Below are positions 27,345 through 35,731 of a DNA stretch of 64,000 nucleotides, piece after piece. A program made the position numbers and the translations under genes. The stretch covers positions 62,001-126,000 of the forward strand of contig JAGVDM010000005.1 in assembly GCA_020058765.1 (NCBI GenBank). The letters run 5' to 3'. The stretch comes from Candidatus Peribacterales bacterium. GTDB taxonomy: Bacteria > Patescibacteriota > Gracilibacteria > Peribacterales > Peribacteraceae. The notes below the pieces were generated by a model. The model saw nothing but the letters and a program-made list of their open reading frames with translations, was not told where the DNA came from and ran no database searches. Every line of letters begins with the position of its first letter. Position 1 is the stretch's first letter.

Positions 27345-29054
27345 TTACGTCTTGCGATAATCCACGAGGACGCATACGTCTTCTCCAGTTGGCAACGTGT
27401 ATGCCCAGAGCTTCTTTGCAATCCCCTGCTCTACGTCCTCCAAAATATTTTGCGTATACCGAGAACGGCCCGGTGCAATTCTGGTAACAACTAACCAGCC
27501 ATTCTCTCGGTATCCACTACGCTCCGATAGGATATGTAGAGCGTAGTTTGGAGCGAAGCTTTTCGCATTTTTATTGCGGAATCTATCGCGTTGTAGCAAG
27601 GCCAAATGTAGATATCCCGATCCATCGAACATCACATCCCGCGGCCCTTTGTCCATGTCGATATGGTACATAGCGTGAGGCAAGCACAAGCCGAAGTAGT
27701 CCCCCATACCATCCGAAAGTGACATATCTTCTTTCAAGAGAGATGCGAGGGGGCTGTAGTAAATGTACGCATACCTTCCCCATCCGATATACGTGTATGC
27801 GGAAGCTGCAATAAGTACAACGGCAATCGAAATTTTGTAGCGATCTCGTAGGCTATCGAGCTGCAGTACAGCCCAAAGGAATATGGGCGGGAAGAGAAAG
27901 AGAAGATGCCTCTCTTCGTCATACAAATTCGGCCATACGAGGTAAATCGCGGCAAATCCCAAGAGCGATACAAAGAGAAGCCAACGGCTCAAGGAAAGTG
28001 ATGCAACACCCAACCATGTCCGCAGAACAAATGCATGACCCACTGCTTTGTGCTTCCACAAGGCGAACCCAATTCCTACAACGGATGTAATGAGCAGGAG
28101 TGGGTGCGCAATAATGACAAGCCACACGACAGGGTACCACCAAGGAAGATTCGGGTGCCGATACGTTTGGCCGAGTACACGAGTCTCGATGTTCTCGTAG
28201 AACTGAATGAATTTGCCCGCGGATTCCAATGGACTTGTGAGGCCCAACCTCCACATAGGAGGACTGCTGATATAGAGCATGCATATCGCACCTACAGACA
28301 GAAGAACTGCAAATGCAATGGAGTATGTGAGGCGTTTATCGAGCGGTCCCTTCGTAAAGAAACCGTATGCAAATACAGCGCCAATGGTGAGAGGAAAGAA
28401 AATGAGCAGAGGTGACCGCAGCAAAAACGGCAACACGCTGGCTGCCCCAATGAAAAGGAACCACACCAACGGTACCTTGCCCTTTTCCATGGATTGATGA
28501 CACCTGCGGAATGCGTCCCAAATGAAGACCGCAACGATAACGTAGGTAATTGATGCGGGAAAATCTTTGACGTTAAACAGCGCATGCCCCCCAACACGAA
28601 TAATGGAAAAGACTCCTGCGCTACCCAAGAGTGCTGTAGCCCAACTCACGCCACTTCTCCGCAAGAGCACGAATAAAATATAGAGACCGAACGGGAAGAG
28701 TGAATAGGTAAATGCGTGTCGCACCCAATACGGATCAGCGAGAAATGCGAAGTATTTGAATGCGAGAAGACTGAGAAGCGTGTCCCAGAGAGGTGCATAG
28801 TTGATTTGAGCATTCGCAGGTAACCCTTGGAGAATTTTGAATAATTCGCGACTTCTATTGAATGCAAAATGGTCATCGCCAAAATAAATTCCTTCGAAGG
28901 TGAAATGGAATCCTGCGTATACCGACAGAGCGAGTACTCCAATGGTCAACAGGAACCAGAACGCATACTGAAGACAGATGCGTACCCATGATTTTTCGAG
29001 GAAATGTTTGAAGGAGTGGTACATCCAGGCGGAAGAAGCGCTGGATCCGAGCAT
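27345..29054 (-). CDS. Polytopic GT-C-like glycosyltransferase, paralogue of the gene at 23626
   Basis: About 569 residues from ATG 29054; ATG 29024 is an alternative, and the longer frame to 29255 runs over another gene. The first outer loop has GIYFGDDHFAFNRSREL. GGHALFNVKDFPASITY and WPNLYDEERHLLFLFPP match the 23626 protein closely, so the two form a paralogous pair. Around eleven hydrophobic segments and a C-terminal soluble part of about 100 residues. Probably a lipid-linked-sugar-dependent transferase on the outer face. An extended -10 TGCTACAGT lies about 30 nt upstream. Confidence 0.65.
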   Translation of the reverse strand: MLGSSASSAWMYHSFKHFLEKSWVRICLQYAFWFLLTIGVLALSVYAGFHFTFEGIYFGDDHFAFNRSRELFKILQGLPANAQINYAPLWDTLLSLLAFKYFAFLADPYWVRHAFTYSLFPFGLYILFVLLRRSGVSWATALLGSAGVFSIIRVGGHALFNVKDFPASITYVIVAVFIWDAFRRCHQSMEKGKVPLVWFLFIGAASVLPFLLRSPLLIFFPLTIGAVFAYGFFTKGPLDKRLTYSIAFAVLLSVGAICMLYISSPPMWRLGLTSPLESAGKFIQFYENIETRVLGQTYRHPNLPWWYPVVWLVIIAHPLLLITSVVGIGFALWKHKAVGHAFVLRTWLGVASLSLSRWLLFVSLLGFAAIYLVWPNLYDEERHLLFLFPPIFLWAVLQLDSLRDRYKISIAVVLIAASAYTYIGWGRYAYIYYSPLASLLKEDMSLSDGMGDYFGLCLPHAMYHIDMDKGPRDVMFDGSGYLHLALLQRDRFRNKNAKSFAPNYALHILSERSGYRENGWLVVTRIAPGRSRYTQNILEDVEQGIAKKLWAYTLPTGEDVCVLVDYRKT

Positions 29055-29084
29055 ACCGCAATGAAATGATTGGACGCTACATGA

Positions 29085-29093
29085 ACTGTAGCA
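29085..29093 (-). promoter_or_regulatory. Extended -10 promoter of the 27345 gene
   Basis: TGCTACAGT on the minus strand, 30 nt before ATG 29054, giving a leader near 24 nt. No purine-rich ribosome site lies between. Confidence 0.4.
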
Positions 29094-29106
29094 GATGCAC
29101 TTTGCA

Positions 29107-29553
29107 CTATGGCACATACCCTGCGCGCTGCGCTTCTGCCGCCGTGCGGAAGTACACTCGATTCTTGGGCACAATTCGCTCCCCCGCCGCAGAGAAAACA
29201 GGATAGTACTTTTTCCCGTTTCTGGATGCGACATACTGCATGCCTGCAGGAACAATGACCCTCACTTCGTTGCGAAGGAAATCATCCGCAAGTACATGAA
29301 ACACGCCACCCGAGCCGGCGAATACCTGCGTATCCGCAAGAAAGAACCTCACTTCACCGATCAGTTCGCCTCCCAAGTATCCATTGCGAATGCCATCGAT
29401 CTGCACGGTGGGAACTGGCATTCGATCGTCGACAACTATATCGATGGATCTAGACGGAGAAATACGGACATCGACAATACGACCAACAAGATACCCTTGT
29501 ATAAAAAGTAGGAGCGCTGTGCCAAGCATCTGATACGAAATCTTTCGCTGCAT
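29107..29553 (-). CDS. Small membrane-anchored protein with a degenerate Ada-like C-terminal module
   Basis: The 148-residue protein starts at ATG 29553 (MQRKISYQML); an upstream ATG at 29580 is possible. One N-terminal helix, a beta-rich middle, then MQYVASRNGKKYYPVF and IVPKNRVYFRTAAEAQRAGY. The last part resembles the C-terminal piece of small CPR proteins related to the Ada metal-binding domain (YVASKxGKxYY, then NRVWFxTxxEAxxAGY). The Cys residues that bind zinc in Ada are absent here. Role unknown. The ATG follows a TACGCT box by 6 nt. Confidence 0.6.
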   Translation of the reverse strand: MQRKISYQMLGTALLLFIQGYLVGRIVDVRISPSRSIDIVVDDRMPVPTVQIDGIRNGYLGGELIGEVRFFLADTQVFAGSGGVFHVLADDFLRNEVRVIVPAGMQYVASRNGKKYYPVFSAAGERIVPKNRVYFRTAAEAQRAGYVP

Positions 29554-29674
29554 ACGTAGAGCGTACGACGCTGTACGCATCTGTTGTGTGTTGTATGGAT
29601 CTGCAAAGCCTACGCCTGAGCGAAACGTAGTCTTGGAGCCAAGAACAGCGTTCCGCTGGCTTCGGGAACGAATC

Positions 29675-29683
29675 TGCTACAAT
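29675..29683 (+). promoter_or_regulatory. Extended -10 promoter of purC, predicting a leaderless mRNA
   Basis: TGCTACAAT ends 6 nt before ATG 29690, the tightest spacing in the window. It argues against a start at 29588. Confidence 0.55.
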
Positions 29684-29689
29684 CCGGCT

Positions 29690-30667
29690 ATGATTGACCT
29701 CAACGCTCTCAAGCCGTTTTTGGATACCACTCTCCAGGAGACCAACTTCTCGAACCTGGGGGAGAAATATGCCGGAAAAGTACGCGACGTATACATGCAG
29801 CCGGAACACGGCCGTCGCATTTTAATTGCCACTGATCGCCAGTCGGCATTCGATATCTTGTGGACAGCTATCCCCCTCAAAGGCCAGGTGCTCACACAGA
29901 TTAGTTCTTGGTGGTTTGAGCGTATCGGCGACATTATGCCCACGCAGGTACTGGCCACACCTGACCCGAATGTCGTAGTGGTGAAAGATTTGCGCATGGT
30001 GCCTGTGGAGATTGTTGTGCGGGGCTATCTCACTGGCTCCAGTAAGACCTCCGCATGGGTAAACTACAATAACGGCGTACGGGATTTCTGTGGTGTGCGG
30101 CTGCCGGACAATATGGTGAAGAATCAAAAATTCGACGCACCGATCATTACGCCGACAACCAAGAGCGACGATGATGAGCTCATCGACCCTGCGGGTATCG
30201 TTGCCCGAGGCCTCGCGACACAAGAACTGTGGAATGAGATCGCCGAGAAGGCAATGCAGCTGTTTGAGCGCGGGCAGCAGCTCGCAGCAGAGCGCGGGCT
30301 CATACTAGTAGACACCAAATACGAAATGGGCATTGATGCAGAAGGAAAGCTGACCATTGCAGACGAAGTGCACACACCCGATTCGTCGCGCTATTGGATT
30401 GCCGATTCATACGAAGCGCGATTTGCCGCGGGTCAGGAGCCAGAGAGCCTCGATAAGGAATTCTTCCGTTTGTGGCTCCGTGATCAAGGTTTTGAATACG
30501 ACGGAAAAAAGCCGGAAATCACGAACGACGTTCGCCTCATGCTCGCCGGGAAGTACATTGATCTGTATGAACGCGTAACCGGCGACACGTTCTCCGTTCC
30601 GAATGACGCCGACGTTCCCGGTCGTATCGCACGCAATCTTGCATCCTTTTCCATCGCATCTTCATGA
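29690..30667 (+). CDS. purC: Phosphoribosylaminoimidazole-succinocarboxamide synthase (SAICAR synthetase)
   Basis: The 325-residue cytosolic enzyme joins CAIR and aspartate using ATP in purine synthesis. Family motifs: YAGKVRDVY near the N-terminus, ATDRQSAFD, VEIVVRGYLTGSSK (cf. VRGYxxGS), LILVDTKYEMG and DEVHTPDSSRYW. The length is in the range of the longer PurC type. No other pur gene is in the window, so the pathway here is either scattered or partial. Its stop overlaps the start of the next gene as ATGA, so the two are co-translated. Confidence 0.93.
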   Translation: MIDLNALKPFLDTTLQETNFSNLGEKYAGKVRDVYMQPEHGRRILIATDRQSAFDILWTAIPLKGQVLTQISSWWFERIGDIMPTQVLATPDPNVVVVKDLRMVPVEIVVRGYLTGSSKTSAWVNYNNGVRDFCGVRLPDNMVKNQKFDAPIITPTTKSDDDELIDPAGIVARGLATQELWNEIAEKAMQLFERGQQLAAERGLILVDTKYEMGIDAEGKLTIADEVHTPDSSRYWIADSYEARFAAGQEPESLDKEFFRLWLRDQGFEYDGKKPEITNDVRLMLAGKYIDLYERVTGDTFSVPNDADVPGRIARNLASFSIASS

Positions 30668-32193
30668 CATTCTTTCGATCGGACTCTGCCCGCGGCGCCT
30701 CGCTCCTGCTTGCTGTTGTATTCCTTACAGGAGGCTGTCTTCTTGTAATGGAAGTACTCGCAACGCGCATGCTGTCGCCATACTTCGGCAACACGATGTA
30801 CACGTTTTCGAGCGTGATCGGCGTAGTGCTCGCTAGCTTGAGCGTGGGCTACGCGATTGGTGGTCGCTTTGCAGATCGCAATCCCGACGTAGCGATCTTC
30901 TACCGGATCATCCTGCTTGGCGGCGCGTGCATAGTGATGCTGGCCGGCATCAATCGCGCATTGTTGCCCGTCTTCGCCTATATGCTCCCCGCTCGATCGG
31001 GACCACTTGTACTTTCGCTCATTCTGTTTTCCGTGCCCAGCTTTCTGCTTGGCATGCTCTCGCCGTACGTGATTGCACTCCGCCAAAAGATTGCACAGCA
31101 AGGTGTGGGTACCAATGCTGGTTCCGTATTCTTCTGGTCGACACTCGGCAGCATTACCGGGAGTCTGCTTGCAGGTTTTGTTCTGGTACCGCACTTTGGC
31201 ATTACTATTACGCTGGTAGGTACCGCTATCGTGCTCTTGGTGATCGGCGTCGTAGGCCCATTTCTGCATGGCAGTGGAGCAAAGACCATGCGCATGGCCA
31301 TACCGCTGATCATTGGTGCGGGTGCCATTGGCGCTGGCTTGATTGCCAATCCGGTGGAGGTGCAGGGGCTCGTATATGAAACAGAAGGTGTGTATCAGAA
31401 CATTCGTGTGGTAGACACACTGCGCTATGACCGACCGATTCGCATCCTCTATCAGGATCGCAATGCGTCATCGGGTATGTTTCCGGATGATGAGGAACTC
31501 GCATTCGAATACTCCAAATTTTTTCGCTTAGCCCCGCAAGTGAGCGGGGACCCAAAAGAGGTACTCGTACTCGGCGCCGGGGCTTTTACCTTGCCCAAGG
31601 TAATGCTCCAGGAATGGAAGAACGCCACTGTGGATGTTGTAGAAATCGAACCAGGCTTGGAGCGAATTGCACAGGAGTACTTCGGCCTTGAACCCAGCCC
31701 GCGAATGCACACGTACATCGTGGATGGCAGACGGTTCCTCCACGATACGGAGAAGCAGTATGACGTGATTTTCGGTGATGCATATTCGTCGCACCATGCA
31801 ATGCCTCCGCACCTCACAACGAAGGAATTCTTTTCGCTCGTGTCTGAGCGTCTTACGGATGACGGTGTCTTTGTGGTGAACTTCATCGGAAGCCTAGAAG
31901 ACCGCAGCCCTTCGCTCCTCCTCTCTGGCCTACGCACGCTTTCTGACGTATTTCCACATACACGCATCTTCGCAGCACATGACCCCACCTATCTCGGTAC
32001 GCAGAACGTGGTATTCATTTCTACAAAATCGGCGGAAGGCATAGCCCGCCTGTGTGATGGATCAGTGTGGGACGCCAGTACTCGCAAGCTCTGCGAGAAT
32101 GAAATCCCTCTCTCGCAATTCGATCTCACTGAGCACGCAGCCTTTACGGACGATTTTGCTCCGCTGGAGTATCTGGCGACGTTTGATCAATAA
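30664..32193 (+). CDS. Membrane-domain and spermidine-synthase-like fusion protein
   Basis: This 509-residue protein has about seven transmembrane helices in residues 1-215 and a soluble C-terminal spermidine-synthase-like fold. The soluble part carries VLVLGAGAFTLPKVML (SAM-binding loop), VDVVEIEPGLERIA, MHTYIVDGRRFL and YDVIFGDAYSSH. Such fusions are widespread and usually annotated as fused MFS/spermidine synthase; polyamine synthesis has not been shown for most. ATGA coupling with purC is seen. The 3' end overlaps the convergent DUF192 gene by 50 nt. Confidence 0.8.
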   Translation: MTFFRSDSARGASLLLAVVFLTGGCLLVMEVLATRMLSPYFGNTMYTFSSVIGVVLASLSVGYAIGGRFADRNPDVAIFYRIILLGGACIVMLAGINRALLPVFAYMLPARSGPLVLSLILFSVPSFLLGMLSPYVIALRQKIAQQGVGTNAGSVFFWSTLGSITGSLLAGFVLVPHFGITITLVGTAIVLLVIGVVGPFLHGSGAKTMRMAIPLIIGAGAIGAGLIANPVEVQGLVYETEGVYQNIRVVDTLRYDRPIRILYQDRNASSGMFPDDEELAFEYSKFFRLAPQVSGDPKEVLVLGAGAFTLPKVMLQEWKNATVDVVEIEPGLERIAQEYFGLEPSPRMHTYIVDGRRFLHDTEKQYDVIFGDAYSSHHAMPPHLTTKEFFSLVSERLTDDGVFVVNFIGSLEDRSPSLLLSGLRTLSDVFPHTRIFAAHDPTYLGTQNVVFISTKSAEGIARLCDGSVWDASTRKLCENEIPLSQFDLTEHAAFTDDFAPLEYLATFDQ

Positions 32194-32626
32194 CGGGTGG
32201 CACCAGTGTCCACCCTGCGCCAATGCCGAGGCGTTCAGTAGCGCCTGCGTTGAGTTCTAGCGCGTAGAGTGCTGGAATACCAGAAGAGTATGCAGGACAC
32301 GGATCAGATACGCAGGGCTCCATTTGGCGTACAGAAACCAGTACTCCATTCGCATCGAAGTACAGAATATCCAGCGGGATGAGCGTGTTCTTCATCCAGA
32401 ACGACTGCACTGCCTCTTCTGGGAGAAGGAACAGCATGCCGGCATTCTTGGAAAGACTCTTGCGGTGCATGAGTCCTTGCTCACGTTGCTCTGGCGTATC
32501 TGCAATTTCCACTTGCAAGCTCAGCTCTTCGCCCTCCGGCGAGCGAAGCAGAATTTCCTGTTGCGGGAATTGGCTACCACATGCCGCGAAGAGCAGGGAT
32601 ACAGCAAGAATGATTGAGCGTTTCAT
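32144..32626 (-). CDS. DUF192 family lipoprotein
   Basis: The 160-residue protein starts at ATG 32626 with a lipoprotein signal (MKRSIILAVSLLFAAC). The mature part has the DUF192 motifs: EQREQGLMHRKSL, MLFLLPEEAVQSFWMKNTLIPLDILYFD, ALELNAGATERLGI. DUF192 is a small beta-barrel-like extracytoplasmic domain of unknown function. The start overlaps the rpe stop as ATGA, so it is the last gene of an rpiB-rpe-DUF192 operon. Its 3' end overlaps the convergent spermidine-synthase-like gene. Confidence 0.88.
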   Translation of the reverse strand: MKRSIILAVSLLFAACGSQFPQQEILLRSPEGEELSLQVEIADTPEQREQGLMHRKSLSKNAGMLFLLPEEAVQSFWMKNTLIPLDILYFDANGVLVSVRQMEPCVSDPCPAYSSGIPALYALELNAGATERLGIGAGWTLVPPVIDQTSPDTPAEQNRP

Positions 32627-33264
32627 AGGCCACGTAGGGAACGAATTGCCGCAGCACGATCGGCTGCGCTGAAAATAGAACTGCCCGATACAAGATTGTT
32701 CGCACCCGCCTCTCTGCACACAGCAGCAGTTTTTGCATCAATGCCACCATCCACCTGAATCATCATGTGGGGGTGTTGTGAGCGAATCGATGCAATTTTC
32801 GGCAATACGCTTTCGATGAATTTCTGCCCACCCTTCCCGGGGTGCACCGTCATACAGAGCACAAGATCAACGTCCATTGTCTGTATAGCGTCGTGATGCG
32901 TCTCCGGATTGATCGCGATCCCCGCCGTACACTTGTGCTGACGAATGATAGAGACCAGGCGCTCCTGATCGGATCGCTGCGGTACAGCCTCCGCATGGAA
33001 GGTGATGTGCTGCGCACCAGCATCAATGAATTCCTGTATACGCGCCTCCGGATTGCTCACCATGAGATGCACATCAATGAGGAGCGATGTCTTGATACAG
33101 CGCAGGACAGGTGCTCCAAAGCTGAGGTTCGGCACAAAGTGACCGTCCATAACATCCACCTGGAGCCAATCTGCGTGTTGCTCAACACTGTCTACTTCCT
33201 GCTGCAGTCGACCGAAGTCGGCCGAGAGGATCGAGGGCGCAATGATGATGGATGATGTACTCAT
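32623..33264 (-). CDS. rpe: Ribulose-phosphate 3-epimerase
   Basis: The 213-residue TIM-barrel enzyme interconverts ribulose-5-P and xylulose-5-P in the pentose phosphate pathway. Motifs: IAPSILSADFGRL, LQVDVMDGHFVPNLSFGAPV, DVHLMVSNPE, MTVHPGKGGQKFIESVLPKI, QVDGGIDAKTA and NNLVSGSSIF. The metal-binding His and Asp residues of those motifs are intact. It starts 2 nt after the rpiB stop and is coupled to the DUF192 gene by ATGA. Confidence 0.96.
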   Translation of the reverse strand: MSTSSIIIAPSILSADFGRLQQEVDSVEQHADWLQVDVMDGHFVPNLSFGAPVLRCIKTSLLIDVHLMVSNPEARIQEFIDAGAQHITFHAEAVPQRSDQERLVSIIRQHKCTAGIAINPETHHDAIQTMDVDLVLCMTVHPGKGGQKFIESVLPKIASIRSQHPHMMIQVDGGIDAKTAAVCREAGANNLVSGSSIFSAADRAAAIRSLRGL

Positions 33265-33266
33265 TC

Positions 33267-33713
33267 TTAATTACTTAACACTTCCAAATCATCGATGCGG
33301 CGCTGGTGGCGGCCGCCTTCAAATGGGGTGGCGAGAAAAATATCCACAAAGCGCTTCGCATCTTCTTCTGCGGTTAGACGCCCTCCGAGGCTGAGAATAT
33401 TGGCGTTGTTGTGCTCACGAGCAAGTCGGGCGGTTTCATCGCTGTACACGAGTGCCGCACGAATGCCGTGCACTTTGTTGGCAGCGATTGCCTCGCCATT
33501 ACCACTCCCACCAAAAATGATGCCGGGGCATCCATGCTCCAGCACTGCACCGCAGCCTTTGCGAATGATTGCAGGATAATCAACGGACTCTTCGGAAAAC
33601 GTGCCAACATCGATCACATCAATGCCCTGCGCAACAAGATACTGCTTAATGGCTTCCTTGAGTGGGAAACCCGCATGATCGGCTGCCAATACGACGCGCG
33701 CTGACCGTTCCAT
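33267..33713 (-). CDS. rpiB: Ribose-5-phosphate isomerase B
   Basis: The 148-residue RpiB/LacAB-fold enzyme interconverts ribose-5-P and ribulose-5-P. It shows LAADHAGFPLKEAI, VDYPAII, IIFGGSGNGEAIAANKVHGIRAAL and HNNANILSLGGR. The Cys of the E. coli CGTG motif is replaced: GGSGNGE matches the actinobacterial type, where a Glu acts as base. ATG 33713 sits right before the first strand. The frame back to 33842 is unlikely because it crosses the divergent promoter region. First gene of the operon with rpe and DUF192. Confidence 0.95.
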   Translation of the reverse strand: MERSARVVLAADHAGFPLKEAIKQYLVAQGIDVIDVGTFSEESVDYPAIIRKGCGAVLEHGCPGIIFGGSGNGEAIAANKVHGIRAALVYSDETARLAREHNNANILSLGGRLTAEEDAKRFVDIFLATPFEGGRHQRRIDDLEVLSN

Positions 33714-33825
33714 GGAAGAGATGGTGACGCAGGAATGCGAAATCGGCAACTCCTTCTGTAGCTGCAGGATTGTGGCAGTGCAGCCATCTACGCTAGAATT
33801 GGCGACGTTCCCTTCCTCAATTCGT

Positions 33826-34212
33826 ATGTTTTCGCACCTCACAGACTTCGGATACCAGCGTACGGCGCTGCAGGCGTTCGGCTTTTATATCGCATATTTC
33901 ATACTCTTCCTGCTTCTTGCAGGCGTGGTCGGCGCATTAGTGGCACTCTCCTCGGCTGAACAGCCGAATATTGTTGAGCTCTCCACACGAATGGGCATTC
34001 TAACAGCCGTTGTTGCCTGCACACTCGTTGCATTCGCCATCTTGGTAAAAAAGAACCGCCTCAGCCACTTCCCATCGCTGATCATTGCTATTGCATCGGG
34101 CATTTGCGCGCTCTTCGGCGGCGCACTTTTGGGATTGCTCCCTGTTGCCTATCTCACCACGCAACCTGTAGGAACAAAGACTCCCTCCCCCGCACCACGT
34201 CCTACTCTGTGA
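33826..34212 (+). CDS. Small membrane protein of unknown function
   Basis: The 128-residue protein has three hydrophobic segments (about residues 15-38, 55-73 and 80-105) and a Pro-rich tail. ATG 33826 is preferred; a TAGAAT box at 33794-33799 lies 26 nt upstream and the leader is rich in C and T (TTCCCTTCCTC). I recognise no family. It lies between the divergent rpiB and the downstream tpiA, which has its own promoter. Confidence 0.6.
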   Translation: MFSHLTDFGYQRTALQAFGFYIAYFILFLLLAGVVGALVALSSAEQPNIVELSTRMGILTAVVACTLVAFAILVKKNRLSHFPSLIIAIASGICALFGGALLGLLPVAYLTTQPVGTKTPSPAPRPTL

Positions 34213-34214
34213 TG

Positions 34215-34223
34215 TGCTAGAGT
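34215..34223 (+). promoter_or_regulatory. Extended -10 promoter of tpiA, predicting a leaderless mRNA
   Basis: TGCTAGAGT ends 6 nt before the GTG start at 34230. Confidence 0.45.
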
Positions 34224-34229
34224 GCTGCC

Positions 34230-34952
34230 GTGACACGACGCACACTCATTGCAGCGAACTGGAAAATGCACCCTGCACCAACGGGTGCCCTGGAGGGTGG
34301 TGATGCATACATAAGCCGAGGAGGCATAGATGTTTGGGTGTTCCCCTCATATTTGGATATTGCTGGAGCCGTTGCAGCAAAACTCATCACCGGCGGCCAG
34401 TGCGGTCACTGGGAAACTCATGGTGCTCGCACGGGCGATGTAAGCATGGCAATGCTCGCCGCTGCAGGGTGTCGCAGCGTGCTCTGTGGGCATTCCGAAC
34501 GACGACAGCAACATGCGGAAAGTAATGAGCAGGTCATCAAGCAGGTTATTGCTGCATTGGAAGCCGGTCTGCACCCTATTCTCTGCATCGGCGAAACGCT
34601 GCAGGAGCGCGATGCGGCTCAGCAGGAGTCTGTCGTCCGCGCCCAGCTAAAGGGCTGCCCAATGGAGCCACAACTTACGATCGCCTACGAACCGGTATGG
34701 GCCATTGGCACTGGCAAGACAGCTACTCCACAGCAAGCACAAGAAATGCACGCATTCATTCGATCACTGCTCCCTGCAGATATTCGTGAGGACATGCGCA
34801 TTCTGTACGGCGGGTCTCTGAAGCCGGAGAATGCGGCTGCACTGCTCGCAGAACCTGATATTGATGGTGGCCTGGTCGGTGGTGCCTCACTCGATCCAGA
34901 TGCATTCGGACAGATCGTGCAGGCTGGCGCGTCAGCAAAGAAGCATTCGTAA
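34230..34952 (+). CDS. tpiA: Triosephosphate isomerase
   Basis: The 240-residue TIM barrel interconverts dihydroxyacetone phosphate and glyceraldehyde-3-P. Motifs: AANWKMHPAP (Asn and Lys of the active site), VLCGHSERR (catalytic His), AYEPVWAIGTGK (catalytic Glu and the mobile loop) and ILYGGSLKPENA (phosphate site). It is about ten residues shorter than common TpiA, with a trimmed region after the first helix. The GTG start is supported by the promoter spacing. The slipin gene follows after a 20-nt pyrimidine-only spacer. Confidence 0.96.
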   Translation: MTRRTLIAANWKMHPAPTGALEGGDAYISRGGIDVWVFPSYLDIAGAVAAKLITGGQCGHWETHGARTGDVSMAMLAAAGCRSVLCGHSERRQQHAESNEQVIKQVIAALEAGLHPILCIGETLQERDAAQQESVVRAQLKGCPMEPQLTIAYEPVWAIGTGKTATPQQAQEMHAFIRSLLPADIREDMRILYGGSLKPENAAALLAEPDIDGGLVGGASLDPDAFGQIVQAGASAKKHS

Positions 34953-34972
34953 TTCTCCTCCCTCCCCTCTCT

Positions 34973-35731
34973 ATGGAAATACTCTTTAGCCTCTCATTCC
35001 TCATCTGGCCGTTCATTGTACTGCTCATGTTCCTGATCCGTCAGGTAAACCAGTACGAGCGCGGCATCGTGCTCACTATGGGGAAATTCAGCAAAATCTG
35101 GGAGCCGGGGTGGCACATTATTATCCCAGTATTCCAGCGGCTCATGAAGGTGGATATCCGCGTAAAGGCGGTCGATGTACCCGATCAAGAGGCAATCACG
35201 AAGGATAATATTCCTATTCGCATCAACGCGGTGATCTACTTCCGTGTGATGGATGCTCGTAAGGCGGTTTTGGATGTGGAGGATTTTTTCTACGCCGTAT
35301 CGCAACTCGCACAAACCACCATGCGCAATGCTGTGGGAGAAGTGACGCTCGACCAGCTGCTCGCAAACAAGAAACAGGTGAGCGAGGGCATCAAGAAGAC
35401 TGTGGATCATGCATCTGACCCTTGGGGCATTGATGTGCAGAGCGTAGAGCTCAAGGACATTGTGCTTCCAGATAGCCTCAAGCGCACGATCGCCAAAGTG
35501 GCCGAAGCCGAGCGCGAGAAGCAAGCGGTGATCATTAACTCGCAGGGAGAGGTGGCAGCCGCTTCCAATATGGCAGAAGCAGCAAAGCTCCTATCTGCAC
35601 AGCCGGGTGCCCTGCATCTGCGCACGCTCCAGAGCATCAACGACTTGAGCTCCGATCAATCCAACACCACCGTATGGATGGTGCCAGTCGAAGTACTCAA
35701 GGCGCTGGATGTACTTGGAAAGAAGATGTGA
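34973..35731 (+). CDS. Slipin/stomatin-like SPFH-domain membrane protein
   Basis: The 252-residue protein has one N-terminal hydrophobic segment (residues 4-23) and an SPFH domain: QYERGIVLTMGKFSKIWEPGWHIIIPVFQ, VRVKAVDVPDQEAI-like strand, INAVIYFRV and LDQLLANKKQVSE, then a helical EAEREKQAVIINSQGE region. Slipins form membrane microdomain scaffolds and often pair with an NfeD protease, which is not seen here. All 20 nt between the tpiA stop and this ATG are C or T, with no Shine-Dalgarno sequence. Confidence 0.9.
   Translation: MEILFSLSFLIWPFIVLLMFLIRQVNQYERGIVLTMGKFSKIWEPGWHIIIPVFQRLMKVDIRVKAVDVPDQEAITKDNIPIRINAVIYFRVMDARKAVLDVEDFFYAVSQLAQTTMRNAVGEVTLDQLLANKKQVSEGIKKTVDHASDPWGIDVQSVELKDIVLPDSLKRTIAKVAEAEREKQAVIINSQGEVAAASNMAEAAKLLSAQPGALHLRTLQSINDLSSDQSNTTVWMVPVEVLKALDVLGKKM

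Noticed and set aside
29588-29689. N-terminal extension of purC
   Set aside because: The added residues match nothing in PurC, and an extended -10 box lies inside the stretch, 6 nt before ATG 29690.
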